DNA from: Butyrivibrio sp. AE3004
GTDB lineage: Bacteria > Bacillota > Clostridia > Lachnospirales > Lachnospiraceae
Reading direction: 5' to 3'
DNA length: 64,000 bases
Assembly: GCF_000703165.1 (NCBI RefSeq)
Contig: NZ_JNLQ01000002.1
Location: 1,178,001 to 1,242,000, forward strand
Shown: in pieces, positions 33,707 to 42,970 of the stretch
How positions within the stretch are numbered: the stretch's first letter is position 1
How the letters are laid out: each line of letters begins with the position of its first letter
The notes under the pieces: model-generated
What the model was told of the DNA's origin: nothing
Databases searched by the model: none
Seen by the model: only the letters and a program-made list of their open reading frames with translations
Translations under genes and position numbers: made by a program

Positions 33707-34012
33707 ATGACAAACGAAAACAATACCAATAATAATGAAAATACAAAAACACCGATGTTTAAACGTGTACTTGCTATTCTGGGCATAGTACTGCTTCTTG
33801 GAGTGTATGTAGTGTTCTTTATACAGGCTCTCTTTGGCCAGACAGGCCCGGGAAGTGCTTTTGCCGCATGTGCAGCATCAACTATAGCCATTCCGATAAT
33901 TTTATGGCTTATTCTTTGGGTTTACACCGCACTTACAGGCAAAACAACAGTAGCATCTGCTGATCCCTATGGAAGAAATGTGGTAGATACAGATAAGGGA
34001 GATAATAAGTAA
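33707..34012 (+). CDS. small two-helix membrane protein of unknown function
   Basis: 101 aa. An Asn-rich N-terminus (NENNTNNNENTKTP) precedes two membrane helices at about 18-42 and 52-75, with a short polar C-terminus (VDTDKGDNK). RBS AAGGGAAAAAG. It overlaps the start of the HAD hydrolase gene by one base (TAATG), so the two are translated together. No family recognised. Confidence 0.75.
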   Translation: MTNENNTNNNENTKTPMFKRVLAILGIVLLLGVYVVFFIQALFGQTGPGSAFAACAASTIAIPIILWLILWVYTALTGKTTVASADPYGRNVVDTDKGDNK

Positions 34013-34626
34013 TGAGTATTAAAACAGTTATCTTTGATATCGGAGGTGTACTTGTTGATTTTTGCTGGGAAGACTTTTTGAGAAATAAAGGCTACAGCGA
34101 AGAGATGGTTCAGAGAATGGGAGATGCCAGCGTTAGAACTTCCGAATGGGATGAATTTGACAGGGGAGTTTTGGATACGGAAGGTATCATTGACGGATTT
34201 GTGAAAAACGATCCTTCTATAGAAAATGAACTTAGAAGTGCTTTTTCAGATCTTACAGGCCTCTTAAACAAAAGAGAACGCACGATACCCTGGATAAAAG
34301 CATTAAAGAAAGCGGGTTATAAAGTCCTTGTGCTTTCCAATTTTTCTAAACAGGCACTTGAAACCAATCCTTTTATGAATGAATTCCTGGATGAAGTTGA
34401 CGGTGGAATCTTAAGTTATAAGGATAAAGTGATAAAGCCTGACGATGCAATCTTTAACCTTATATTGGAGAGATATGGACTTGTTGCAAATGAGTGTGTA
34501 TTTATAGATGATATCGAAAGAAATGTCAATGCCGCTAGAAAGCTTGGGTTTTATGGGATTGTATTCAAGAATTATGATCAGGTGGATGCTGAACTTTCTG
34601 AACTGGGTGTAGAAGCAGCTTTTTGA
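34012..34626 (+). CDS. HAD-superfamily hydrolase (IA type, YihX-like)
   Basis: 204 aa, cytoplasmic. HAD motifs in order: I VIFDIGGVLVDF (nucleophile Asp9, second position Gly rather than Asp), II VLVLSNFS, III Lys in KVIKPDDAIF, IV VFIDDIERN. An alpha-helical cap lies between motifs I and II. The DxGxV form of motif I is seen in YihX-type sugar phosphatases and some haloacid-dehalogenase relatives; the substrate is not predictable. Coupled to the small membrane protein upstream. Confidence 0.88.
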   Translation: MSIKTVIFDIGGVLVDFCWEDFLRNKGYSEEMVQRMGDASVRTSEWDEFDRGVLDTEGIIDGFVKNDPSIENELRSAFSDLTGLLNKRERTIPWIKALKKAGYKVLVLSNFSKQALETNPFMNEFLDEVDGGILSYKDKVIKPDDAIFNLILERYGLVANECVFIDDIERNVNAARKLGFYGIVFKNYDQVDAELSELGVEAAF

Positions 34627-34662
34627 GTTATGATCTGATTTTAAAATCTTTTGAAAAAAACA

Positions 34663-34691
34663 TTGACACATATAAATAATAGTGTTATTTT
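34663..34691 (+). promoter_or_regulatory. promoter of the infC-rpmI-rplT operon
   Basis: Perfect -35 TTGACA (34663-34668), 17-base spacer, TATTTT (34686-34691). Transcription would start near 34698 and make a leader of about 190 bases. Confidence 0.7.
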
Positions 34692-34697
34692 ATTACA

Positions 34698-34852
34698 GTA
34701 TGAAAACAAAGCAGAGGTTCCACTCTCACCCTGTGGCATAAGCTCCAGGTGTTAATACAGTTTCGATGCATATCCTGAATAGATGGATTTTTCTGTATAG
34801 ATACAGAGCATAGATGATTGTTAAGTGGATTCTCTTGCGAATCCACTTTTTT
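34698..34852 (+). ncRNA. infC operon leader with attenuator (L20-leader type)
   Basis: A structured leader (AGAGGTTCCACTCTCACC near 34713, then GTGGCATAAGCTCCAGGTG) followed by an intrinsic terminator at 34823-34852 before infC. In Firmicutes this operon is attenuated by ribosomal protein L20 binding its leader; the layout here matches. Whether the fold fits the Rfam L20 leader needs a covariance search. Confidence 0.6.
34823..34852 (+). terminator. attenuator terminator upstream of infC
   Basis: AAGTGGATTC / GAATCCACTT, six-base loop, T6. It lies 38 bases before the infC start and about 125 bases into the transcript. Confidence 0.9.
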
Positions 34853-34890
34853 ATCGTTAATTTTTGTTCACAAAATGGAGGTACAAAACA

Positions 34891-35403
34891 ATTAGCAACA
34901 ACGATTTATTCATCAATGAACAGATCAGAGACAAAGAGGTTCGTGTAATTGGGGCCGATAATGAGCAGCTTGGTGTTATGTCTATACAGGAAGCAAGAAG
35001 ACTTGCTGACGAAGCAGGTGTTGATCTGGTTAAGATTGCTCCTAACGCAAAGCCGCCGGTATGTCGTATCGTAGACTATGGTAAGTTCAAGTATGAGCAG
35101 CTTCGTAAGGAGAAGGAAGCTCGTAAAAAACAGAAGACTGTTGAAATCAAAGAAATTCGTTTGTCTCCAAATATAGATACAAATGATCTTAACACTAAGG
35201 TTAATTCCGCTAAGAAGTTCCTTGAAAAAGGTAACAGAGTTAAGGTAACCCTTAGATTCAGAGGTCGTGAGATGGCTCACATGGGTGCCAGCGTACACAT
35301 TCTTACAGATTTTGCAGAGGCACTTAGTGATGTGGCTGTAATTGATAAACAGCCTAAGGTTGAGGGACGTAGTATGACTATGTTTCTTACTGAGAAGAAA
35401 TAA
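34891..35403 (+). CDS. infC: translation initiation factor IF-3, probable ATT start codon
   Basis: 170 aa if started at the ATT at 34891 (ISNNDLFINEQIRDKEVRVI). Both IF-3 domains are complete: the N-terminal domain (EVRVIGADNEQLGVMSIQEA), the lysine-rich linker (EARKKQKTVEIKEIRL) and the C-terminal domain (KVTLRFRGREMAHMG). No in-frame ATG, GTG or TTG lies near the expected start except TTG at 34864, which is upstream of the GGAGG at 34878-34882 and would add nine unrelated residues. ATT is the classical autoregulatory start of infC in other bacteria: IF-3 rejects non-canonical starts and so represses itself. First gene of infC-rpmI-rplT. Confidence 0.93.
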   Translation: MSNNDLFINEQIRDKEVRVIGADNEQLGVMSIQEARRLADEAGVDLVKIAPNAKPPVCRIVDYGKFKYEQLRKEKEARKKQKTVEIKEIRLSPNIDTNDLNTKVNSAKKFLEKGNRVKVTLRFRGREMAHMGASVHILTDFAEALSDVAVIDKQPKVEGRSMTMFLTEKK

Positions 35404-35534
35404 TTAGTTTGTTTCTCTTCGGATAATAATGGAAGAGTTACATATATAGTAATTGTTCAAACAACTTTCAGATGGATGATTACACTGCTTTATTAGCAGA
35501 GCATTTAGTATTTACAGCATAGGAGGATATAGTT

Positions 35535-35735
35535 ATGCAGCACAAGATGAAAACAAACAGATCTGCTGCCAAGCGTTTCAAGGTAACAGGCACAGGTAAG
35601 CTGATCCGTAACAAGGCGTATAAGCGTCACATTCTTACAAAGAAGTCTACAAAGAGAAAGAGAAATCTTAGACAGGCAGCAGTAGTTGATGCTACTAATG
35701 TTAAGACAATGAAGAAGATTCTGCCTTACGTTTAA
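35535..35735 (+). CDS. rpmI: 50S ribosomal protein L35
   Basis: 66 aa, highly basic. The family core [19 protein letters not shown] is intact, with C-terminal [14 protein letters not shown] lies nine bases upstream of the ATG. Usual place between infC and rplT. Confidence 0.97.
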   Translation: MQHKMKTNRSAAKRFKVTGTGKLIRNKAYKRHILTKKSTKRKRNLRQAAVVDATNVKTMKKILPYV

Positions 35736-35784
35736 TCTTAAGAGCAGTACCAGTTATTCGAAATTTATTTAGGAGGAAACCGAA

Positions 35785-36141
35785 ATGGCAAGAATTAAAG
35801 GTGGCATGAACGCCAAGAAAAAGCATAAAAGAGTTTTAAAGCTCGCTAAGGGCTATAGAGGCGCTAGATCAAAACAGTACAGAGTTGCTAAGCAGTCAGT
35901 TATGAGAGCACTTACATCAGCATTTGCTGGACGTAAGCAGAAGAAGAGAGATATGAGATCTCTTTGGATCACACGTATCAACGCAGCAGCTCGTCTTAAC
36001 GGTATGTCATATTCAAACCTTATGCATGGCCTTAAGCTTGCAGAGGTTGAGATCAACCGCAAGATGCTTGCAGAGATGGCTGTAAATGATCCTGAAGGAT
36101 TCAAGACTCTTACAGAAATCGCTAAGCAGAAGATCGCGTAA
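35785..36141 (+). CDS. rplT: 50S ribosomal protein L20
   Basis: 118 aa, basic. The family core [19 protein letters not shown] and [18 protein letters not shown] is intact. AGGAGG upstream. In Firmicutes L20 represses its own operon by binding the leader upstream of infC. Confidence 0.97.
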   Translation: MARIKGGMNAKKKHKRVLKLAKGYRGARSKQYRVAKQSVMRALTSAFAGRKQKKRDMRSLWITRINAAARLNGMSYSNLMHGLKLAEVEINRKMLAEMAVNDPEGFKTLTEIAKQKIA

Positions 36142-36193
36142 GATATTTGAATACTGAGCAGAAGATGCTGAGCAAATTGAAAAAAATATTCTT

Positions 36194-36269
36194 AATACTT
36201 CCTACTCATCAGGTACGGTGTACCGCCTTCCCGCAAGGGGAAGGGGAATGAGATGGAAGTATTTTTTTT
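36194..36269 (+). terminator. composite three-way-junction terminator of rplT
   Basis: Outer stem AATACTTCC-CTCAT / ATGAG-GGAAGTATT (two-base symmetric bulge), closed over two inner hairpins, GGTAC/GTACC and CCTTCCC/GGGGAAGG, then T8. The inner CCTTCCC hairpin resembles those in the repeat element at 30019-30311. Confidence 0.85.
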
Positions 36270-36502
36270 GTAATTACGAAAATCTTTTTTGAAAGTTTAA
36301 TTATCTGCGTATAAACTTTATAAAGCACTCTTAATTCTTGATTAAAAAAATGTGTAAGTACTTGTAATAAAGTACATTTGTAGCTAAAGTACAAAGTAGA
36401 GGGAGAAGGGGCTTTTTCTTCATGGGTACAGGCATCTATTCACCCACACAATCACAAAAACAATTTGAATTGAAATTTATTTTTAAAAAATGATAAAAAC
36501 TG

Positions 36503-36531
36503 TTGATTTTTATAATCAAATGTTTTATCAT
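36503..36531 (+). promoter_or_regulatory. candidate promoter of the pilus locus
   Basis: TTGATT (36503-36508), 17-base spacer, TATCAT (36526-36531, five of six). Transcription would start near 36538, about 90 bases before the c-di-GMP aptamer. A TATAAT at 36622-36627 is too close to the aptamer to serve it. From 36270 to 36500 the sequence is AT-rich with no gene or structure I can support. Confidence 0.5.
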
Positions 36532-36628
36532 AAAACTAGAATTAGATGTGAAATATAATTACAAATATGATCAAGAGGTTGAACCTTTACGGTTGACTTT
36601 TTGAGATTACTTTAATACGGTTATAATT

Positions 36629-36700
36629 CAGGGCAAAGCTATCGCAAGGTAGTGACGCAAAGCTATAGGGTCTGTCAAGTGGCAGATAGCCAGCTGCCTG
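36629..36700 (+). ncRNA. c-di-GMP-I (GEMM) riboswitch aptamer
   Basis: The sequence follows the GEMM-I consensus in order: GGGCAAAG, stem CTATC with GCAA tetraloop and GGTAG, GACGCAAAGC, GGGTCT, and AGCCAGCTGCC, with P1 CAGG/CCTG. Bound by cyclic di-GMP in the family. It lies 122 bases upstream of the first giant adhesin and is followed by an intrinsic terminator, so it probably controls read-through into the whole pilus locus. Confidence 0.92.
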
Positions 36701-36739
36701 TGCTTACGTATGGTAAGTGCAGATTATTTGTGATGATTT

Positions 36740-36775
36740 GCCTTGTTTGAAACAGTTTCAAACAGGGCTTTTATT
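36740..36775 (+). terminator. riboswitch expression-platform terminator
   Basis: 13-bp stem GCCTTGTTTGAAA / TTTCAAACAGGGC (one G-T), three-base loop, then TTTTATTATGG. The 5' arm GCCTTG can alternatively pair with CAGGGC at 36629-36634 in the aptamer, the same six bases as the terminator 3' arm. An intermediate hairpin TGCTTAC/GTAAGTGCA lies at 36700-36721. Confidence 0.85.
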
Positions 36776-36786
36776 ATGGTTTTTCA

Positions 36787-36825
36787 CCATACTAAAAGCC
36801 TGATGTAGAGGGATCTTTAGTATGG
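36787..36825 (+). promoter_or_regulatory. start-codon-sequestering inverted repeat of the first adhesin gene
   Basis: CCATACTAAA (36787-36796) and TTTAGTATGG (36816-36825) are perfect 10-bp complements. The right arm contains the ATG at 36822, and the 19-base loop holds the AGAGGGA ribosome site. The hairpin would mask the start codon. Confidence 0.7.
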
Positions 36826-39800
36826 ATAAGAAAAACAAAGGTTTCGAGAAAGGGCAGGAATACTTAAAGAGGCATTCTTTCCTTAGACGATGGATATCGG
36901 TAATGCTGGTTATTGCGTTACTCATTACGACAGGAACGTTATATGCTATGAATAAGGCGGCATCCGCAGTGACCGAAGAAGGTGCTGAGGAAGTTGGAAT
37001 GGTATTAAGTGGTGATGCTTCCGGTGATGGTGAAGATAGCTCGGATTTTGCAAGTTATGGATTGAATGCAGATAATTCCGAAGAAACTGCGGAAGAAGGT
37101 TCTTCCGAAAACGATACCTCTGAAGATGGCCTGGATTATGTTGAACCATCAGAATCTGAGGATACTACGGAAGAAACAACAGAAGAAACTAATACTGAGG
37201 AAGTAACGGAAGAAGCCAATTCTGAAGCTGAAGATACAGATAACGGCAGCGAAAACAATTCTGATGAATCTTCGGAAAATCAGGATGCTGAGAATACATC
37301 TGAATCTGAAAACAGTTCTGAAAATGGTTCTCAGAATGAAAGCGAAGCTATGGATGAAACTAATGGCGAGGGCACTATAGCGGACGGTACTTCCAAAACT
37401 GACGATGAGGAAGACACAGAGGACGAAGATAAGGCTGATAAAACAGGAAAAGAAGTAAAGGCGAAGAAAGAGAAAACTTCAGGTCTTGGAACAAATTTAA
37501 ATATACAGGATGTAGTACTTACCGTATCTTATGTTAATGAGGATGGTGAGCTTATTGTTGACGGAGATGGTCAGCCACTTGCTGAGCAGAAGAAGATCAG
37601 CCTTGAGGATAGCATCAATCTTTCTGCCGAAAACTCAGAAGTAAAGGAGATAGAGGGATATACCTTTAAGGCAGCAAAACTCGAAGGCGAAATAATTACA
37701 AAAATTGAAGTAAAGACTGAAGATGCTTCAAATATCTCATCAAATGGCAGTGATGAAGCAACTGAAAACTCAGATTCTGAAATCTCAGAGGAATCAGAGC
37801 AAAATAATACCGACTCAGATACAACCGAAACTGAAAGTACTGAAACAGAAAGTACTGAATCAGATAGTACAGAAACAGCTTCATCATATAAATATTATGT
37901 AGTAACGCTTGAAGATGGAAATACCCTTGATATAAAAGAAGATAAAAACATCGATTTTGTTTACTCAGGAGAAGGTGAAACAAAAACAAAAACTGTTATT
38001 GTAAGTGACGTTAAGATAACTGCGCATTATCAGTATATTGACGGAACTGAGATTGTTCCAAGTAAAGAAGTATCTACTACGGATACTCTTGATCTTACAA
38101 GTTCAGAAAACGTGGAAAAGCTTGAAAATTGCTTTTTCAGTAAAGTTCAATATGAAGATAAAAAGATAGTTGCCATTAAGGCGGTAGAAAAAGAAATAAC
38201 AGAAGATAAGGTAAAAGAGGCAATTGAGAAGGGAAATACAAAAGACTCTGATGCCAAAGAAACATCTGATGAAAATGTAACAGATGAGACTAAAGAAGAG
38301 AAAGCACAGGAATCACAGGAAACAGATGAAGCTGCAAGTGACAGTGATTCATCTAATGAGAACGATACTCAGAAGAGTGGACGTACTGTCAACGTTACCG
38401 AAGGCGATGACGGAAGCATAAAAATTGAAGAGGGCAGCGACAATACTTATGCTGCATACGAACTTATCACAGCAGATGGTGAAACTATTGAGCTTACTGA
38501 GGATGCGGACCTTCAGTACATTTATCATAGAGCTAATAAAGAAACATCCTTTACCTTAGCCGGAGAGAAATTTACTGTTATAGCTGTACTTTCCAAGCCT
38601 GAATGTCTTCCTGAGGGAATCATGCTTAAGGTTTCTGAGGTTACTGCAAAGACTGAAGGATACAACTATGATGCATATCTTCAGGCAATGAATGAAAATG
38701 CTGAAAGTATTGCAGAGGCCAATGGTGGTGAAGCTCAGACCTATGACGAGAATAATACAATGCTTTACGACATTGCATTTGTTCTTGATGGTGTGGAGTA
38801 CCAGCCTGCTGAAGGTACTGTATCTATCTCCTTTAAAATGAATGAAAAACAGATTTCAGAGGACTTTGGTGTTCAGAATTCTGAGGACGTTACAGTAATT
38901 CATATGCCTGTATCTGATGAAATCAGACAGAGTGTTGATTCTACAAGCGAAGCAACACAGATCAGTTCCTCGGACATAACTGTTGATGTCATGAAGGAGA
39001 GTAACGTTGAACTTGGAAATGATGCAGACAAGATAGAATTTGACACAGAGTCCTTCTGCATATTTGCTTTTACTGCACCGACCACCAATTCATGGGTTGG
39101 AAAAGGCTTAAATGAAAACAATAACCCTGCCTGGATCGTTGATCAGCTCGGAGACGCGGCATATTTCGGAATTGTTGCCGACAGCTTTAATGGCGGAGGA
39201 AATATTGATTACGAGTCAAATTTAGCGGTTAATAATCTCTATGATATTGCCAACTATACACTGTATAACTACAAAAATGAGATAAATTATTCGGACCGTG
39301 AGTTGTATAAAGTTAAGATCATTAAAAAATCCAATAAAGCGGGTACATTTAATGTAGGACTTTTTAGTGATGACAGCGAAGAATCACAGCCAACACATGT
39401 AATTCCTATAGAAACAAAAAGTGATGGCCAGGGCTCATATATTGGTGAGTTTTCACTGGACAAAATTGCTAACGGAAGACTTCATGAGTATGTATATGAG
39501 GTTTATGAAGTCTATGACGCCCAGGGCAATAAAAAATGGAAGAAAGTAAAAGACGGTGAGGAATTCCAACAGGGTGAGGAACTCTATACAGTTTCTTATG
39601 CTGAGACAAGCTTTGGAAGTAATGAAAAGGGTAATGATCTTCTGTCTATACTCGGAAGTAACTTTGTGACAGGCTGGGGAGCTGATGTTTCTGATAGTGA
39701 ACTTGCTTTAAAGCTTGAAGAAAATTGCTCTGTTTATTTGAAAAATGGTGGCAATGGATATATAAAGGCAACCAGACATGGGAGTAAGATTGACAGAAAA

Positions 39801-42800
39801 GAAATAGCAGGATCCTTCCCTATAAACGTATCGAGTATGCTGAATGATGTAGCAGCACTTTCTTCTCAGCTTGCGGAAGTTATCTGTACGGATGATATAG
39901 AGGTTGCAAATATTAAGTCAACCACCGGAGATTATTTTCAGGATTTTAAAATGGCATCGGGGAGCTCGGCGGATCAGAATGATGCTATTAAAACAGCTCT
40001 TAATGTCGAAGGTTCTAAGCTTCTTGTAATAAATCTTGATCTTACAAATTACAGAGAATACAAGCTTGGAGACCGCGGTTTCTTTATCAACGGTAAGACA
40101 ACCGACCAGTTTGATTGGAATGAGCTTTGCAGCAGAGTAATTATCAATCCGGTGCAGAAAAACGGTGACAGATATGAACCTTATACCGGTACATTGGAAA
40201 TTACCAATGGAATAGGAACACTTATTGCTCCTAAGGCAACTGTTAAAGAAAGAATGCATTACGGTGCAATCATTGCAAAGAACCTGTATCACACAACCGG
40301 TGAAATTCATAAGATGACACTTCTTAGATACAAGAGCTTTGAAATGAATGTTACTATCACCAATACTGCATCTAACGATGATAATACACTTGTTATAAAT
40401 GCTGAGAAATATGTGAATGATGCACCTGCAACCGCTGATCTTGAAGGCAGATTTAAATTTACATTACAGCTTCTTGATCCCCAGAAGATAAGAGGCTGGA
40501 TAACTCTGACTGATCAGATCACAAACACCAAAAAAGCAGATGATCAGGATCATGCATCTGAGATTTCTTACACAATACATCCCGGACTTATCGGTATGCA
40601 ATATGGTGGAGTCATTGATAAGAATGACAATGCTAATCAGCTTGAACACACTTATTTCTTCAGACTTACCGAGAATGATATATCCGGTGAAGGATTTGAA
40701 AAAGATAAGACCGGAATTCTTATCAAAATAAAGTATTATAATGAACCTGAAATTTTGTATTACAGAGTAACTCAGGCTGAGCTTGATCTTATGTCTAACT
40801 ATCCAAGGACAAATGAGTATAATGATCAGCACAGGATAAGCAGTAACGGCACTGATAAGCTTCATAACACGGTTGCATTTTTCAACGTATCAGGGGAAAC
40901 AGTTGATCTTGAAGTGACTAAGGCATGGGTGCTTAACGGAAGAAATGCTGATGTAATACCTTCAAAGGATAGTAACGAAGAGGGCAAGAAGGTTGCATTT
41001 ACACTTTATGCTGATGGCGTGCCGGTTGATGCTGCAAAATATCCTGTTACTGTAACGGAGGGAGTAGCTACAGATGTTGCAAATGCGCATACAGCCTGGC
41101 TATACAAGTGGACAAAGCTTCCAAGATATGACAGCAGCCACAATGAGATCAGGTACACTGTGGCAGAGACGTCAATTCCTACCGGATTTTCAAGTAGTGC
41201 TGCAGATACCAAACGAGCTGAAATCAAATATGTAAATGAGAACTACGTAAATGAAGAAACCGGCTCAACACGCAGAGGAACAGCAACGGTTATAAATACC
41301 GCCAATTCCCTTAGACTTACTTTATATAAGTACGAGGACAATAAACTTGCTACCAATAAGTACAAGTTCATGTTTAGGCTTACAGGCGAAACCGTCGGCA
41401 ATAATTGGTATACAGCGGGTTCAACACAGGATATAACACTCTATAATGAGTCTGATGGAACAATTGTTTACGATATAGATCCGGCACTTTGGAATATGCA
41501 GGTAGGTCATAACTATTATTTCCGAATTCATGAGCCTGAAAACAATACCAAAACAGAATTCAACTATACAGATAAAGGTATTGTCATAGCCAGAGTGGCG
41601 TATAACTCAGACAGTGATATTAAGGTGAACTATTACCGCATCGATGAGTCCGAAAAGAGTGATAAGGTACCTGAATGGAATTACAATAAGAGTATTTCTA
41701 AATACATAATAGAAGATTACGGAAAAATAGCTGAATTTTACACGGAGATTTTTACAGACAAGTACGAGGTTACTGATAAGAAAGCGGCTTTCTACAACAG
41801 CTCAACAGGAAAAATTACAATCAGCGTTGTTAAATACTGGGATGAACTTGTAGGACAGGCAAAAAATGAAAAGATGGTTGCTGACAGTATCTTTGATGTA
41901 AAGGTGAAACTTCTTAAATCCAAAGACGGAGCATCATGGGATATTGCCGGTGAAGAGACAATAAAAGCTCCGCGAATCTATCAGACAACATCGGGTAGTG
42001 ACTTTAGTGTCGAAGACATGGGTGATTACGAAGAAAAGTGGACATACCAGTCAAAGCCCAAAGAATTTAAAAATCTGAGTGCAAATTACAAATATAAGGT
42101 GCAGGAGTGGTACGGTGACACGATGCTCGGTGAGGCTGAGATTACAACCGGTACTACAGAACAAAAGGTTACCCTAAACGGAGCAACTGTTAACGGATTT
42201 AAGCTTGAGGATGTAACAAGCAAAGCTGATGACAAGGGAAATGTAAACGTTAAGCTTCACAATACACCTTATATACAGCTGAGAAAGTATTGGAAAGCAA
42301 GCGGAAGCCTTATATCAAACGAAGAAGCAAACCAGCTTGGATTTGGACCTGTCTATGTAAAGCTTTACAGAAATTACCGTGCCAACAAGACCTATGTTCA
42401 GGTTGGAGCCGATCTTTTGACAAAGGGTGACAGAGACCTGGTGAATCCGAACAACGGAGTTATTACTCTTGATGCTGCTCATGACTGGTCTGCTGAATTT
42501 GCTCTCGACAGGAAACAGGATAATGCGCCCGGACAGGCACATGTATATCAATATGTATATATGATGGTTGAGTGTGACAAGGATGGAAATGATCTTCCTG
42601 AGAGTGCGTCAATAACATATGGAAGCATAAATACCGGAAACGTTTCAAGAACAACAGCTGATGTTGACTGGAACAGAGGCTTCAAGGATAAGACAAAGAG
42701 CGAGCTGACCAAATGGGATGATGCATGGGTTTCCGGAAATAATTATCCTGTATGCATTTTGACGGTTACAAATAATCGGGATACTTATGTGCTTCCTAAT

Positions 42801-42926
42801 TCCGGTTCAATCGGAACAACGCCGTTTGCATTGGGAGGCCTTGGACTAATAGGTATTGCGCTTATTTATGCAGTATTTGGATATATGTGGAAACACAGAC
42901 AAGTACATGATGAATATGACAAATGA
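36822..42926 (+). CDS. giant sortase-anchored surface adhesin 1 (Cna-B-type pilus tip candidate)
   Basis: 2034 aa. The N-terminal export segment has a long basic stretch and hydrophobic core WISVMLVIALLITTGTLYAM (about 25-44), then AASAV and the motif EEGAEEVGMVLSG, shared with the second giant protein. An acidic Glu/Ser/Thr-rich region follows (about 55-215), then MucBP-like repeats (about 225-560), a domain common to both giants (about 580-770), and several Cna-B/isopeptide-type domains (for example LEVTKAW and ITISVVKYWDE, about 1120-1950). The C-terminus is a sorting signal: LPNSG at about 1990, a membrane helix and a KHRQVHDEYDK tail. It should be covalently displayed at the surface by a locus sortase. 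First gene after the c-di-GMP riboswitch. Confidence 0.88.
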   Translation: MDKKNKGFEKGQEYLKRHSFLRRWISVMLVIALLITTGTLYAMNKAASAVTEEGAEEVGMVLSGDASGDGEDSSDFASYGLNADNSEETAEEGSSENDTSEDGLDYVEPSESEDTTEETTEETNTEEVTEEANSEAEDTDNGSENNSDESSENQDAENTSESENSSENGSQNESEAMDETNGEGTIADGTSKTDDEEDTEDEDKADKTGKEVKAKKEKTSGLGTNLNIQDVVLTVSYVNEDGELIVDGDGQPLAEQKKISLEDSINLSAENSEVKEIEGYTFKAAKLEGEIITKIEVKTEDASNISSNGSDEATENSDSEISEESEQNNTDSDTTETESTETESTESDSTETASSYKYYVVTLEDGNTLDIKEDKNIDFVYSGEGETKTKTVIVSDVKITAHYQYIDGTEIVPSKEVSTTDTLDLTSSENVEKLENCFFSKVQYEDKKIVAIKAVEKEITEDKVKEAIEKGNTKDSDAKETSDENVTDETKEEKAQESQETDEAASDSDSSNENDTQKSGRTVNVTEGDDGSIKIEEGSDNTYAAYELITADGETIELTEDADLQYIYHRANKETSFTLAGEKFTVIAVLSKPECLPEGIMLKVSEVTAKTEGYNYDAYLQAMNENAESIAEANGGEAQTYDENNTMLYDIAFVLDGVEYQPAEGTVSISFKMNEKQISEDFGVQNSEDVTVIHMPVSDEIRQSVDSTSEATQISSSDITVDVMKESNVELGNDADKIEFDTESFCIFAFTAPTTNSWVGKGLNENNNPAWIVDQLGDAAYFGIVADSFNGGGNIDYESNLAVNNLYDIANYTLYNYKNEINYSDRELYKVKIIKKSNKAGTFNVGLFSDDSEESQPTHVIPIETKSDGQGSYIGEFSLDKIANGRLHEYVYEVYEVYDAQGNKKWKKVKDGEEFQQGEELYTVSYAETSFGSNEKGNDLLSILGSNFVTGWGADVSDSELALKLEENCSVYLKNGGNGYIKATRHGSKIDRKEIAGSFPINVSSMLNDVAALSSQLAEVICTDDIEVANIKSTTGDYFQDFKMASGSSADQNDAIKTALNVEGSKLLVINLDLTNYREYKLGDRGFFINGKTTDQFDWNELCSRVIINPVQKNGDRYEPYTGTLEITNGIGTLIAPKATVKERMHYGAIIAKNLYHTTGEIHKMTLLRYKSFEMNVTITNTASNDDNTLVINAEKYVNDAPATADLEGRFKFTLQLLDPQKIRGWITLTDQITNTKKADDQDHASEISYTIHPGLIGMQYGGVIDKNDNANQLEHTYFFRLTENDISGEGFEKDKTGILIKIKYYNEPEILYYRVTQAELDLMSNYPRTNEYNDQHRISSNGTDKLHNTVAFFNVSGETVDLEVTKAWVLNGRNADVIPSKDSNEEGKKVAFTLYADGVPVDAAKYPVTVTEGVATDVANAHTAWLYKWTKLPRYDSSHNEIRYTVAETSIPTGFSSSAADTKRAEIKYVNENYVNEETGSTRRGTATVINTANSLRLTLYKYEDNKLATNKYKFMFRLTGETVGNNWYTAGSTQDITLYNESDGTIVYDIDPALWNMQVGHNYYFRIHEPENNTKTEFNYTDKGIVIARVAYNSDSDIKVNYYRIDESEKSDKVPEWNYNKSISKYIIEDYGKIAEFYTEIFTDKYEVTDKKAAFYNSSTGKITISVVKYWDELVGQAKNEKMVADSIFDVKVKLLKSKDGASWDIAGEETIKAPRIYQTTSGSDFSVEDMGDYEEKWTYQSKPKEFKNLSANYKYKVQEWYGDTMLGEAEITTGTTEQKVTLNGATVNGFKLEDVTSKADDKGNVNVKLHNTPYIQLRKYWKASGSLISNEEANQLGFGPVYVKLYRNYRANKTYVQVGADLLTKGDRDLVNPNNGVITLDAAHDWSAEFALDRKQDNAPGQAHVYQYVYMMVECDKDGNDLPESASITYGSINTGNVSRTTADVDWNRGFKDKTKSELTKWDDAWVSGNNYPVCILTVTNNRDTYVLPNSGSIGTTPFALGGLGLIGIALIYAVFGYMWKHRQVHDEYDK

Positions 42927-42970
42927 AATATTAAATGAATCATTGATTTTGCTTGGTAAAAGTTTTATGA

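Noticed and set aside
34864..34890. TTG start for infC
   Set aside because: The TTG is upstream of the GGAGG, and the added residues do not resemble any IF-3 N-terminus.
36622..36627. TATAAT as -10 box of the pilus locus
   Set aside because: It lies two bases before the aptamer; a transcript starting from it would lack the 5' side of the riboswitch.
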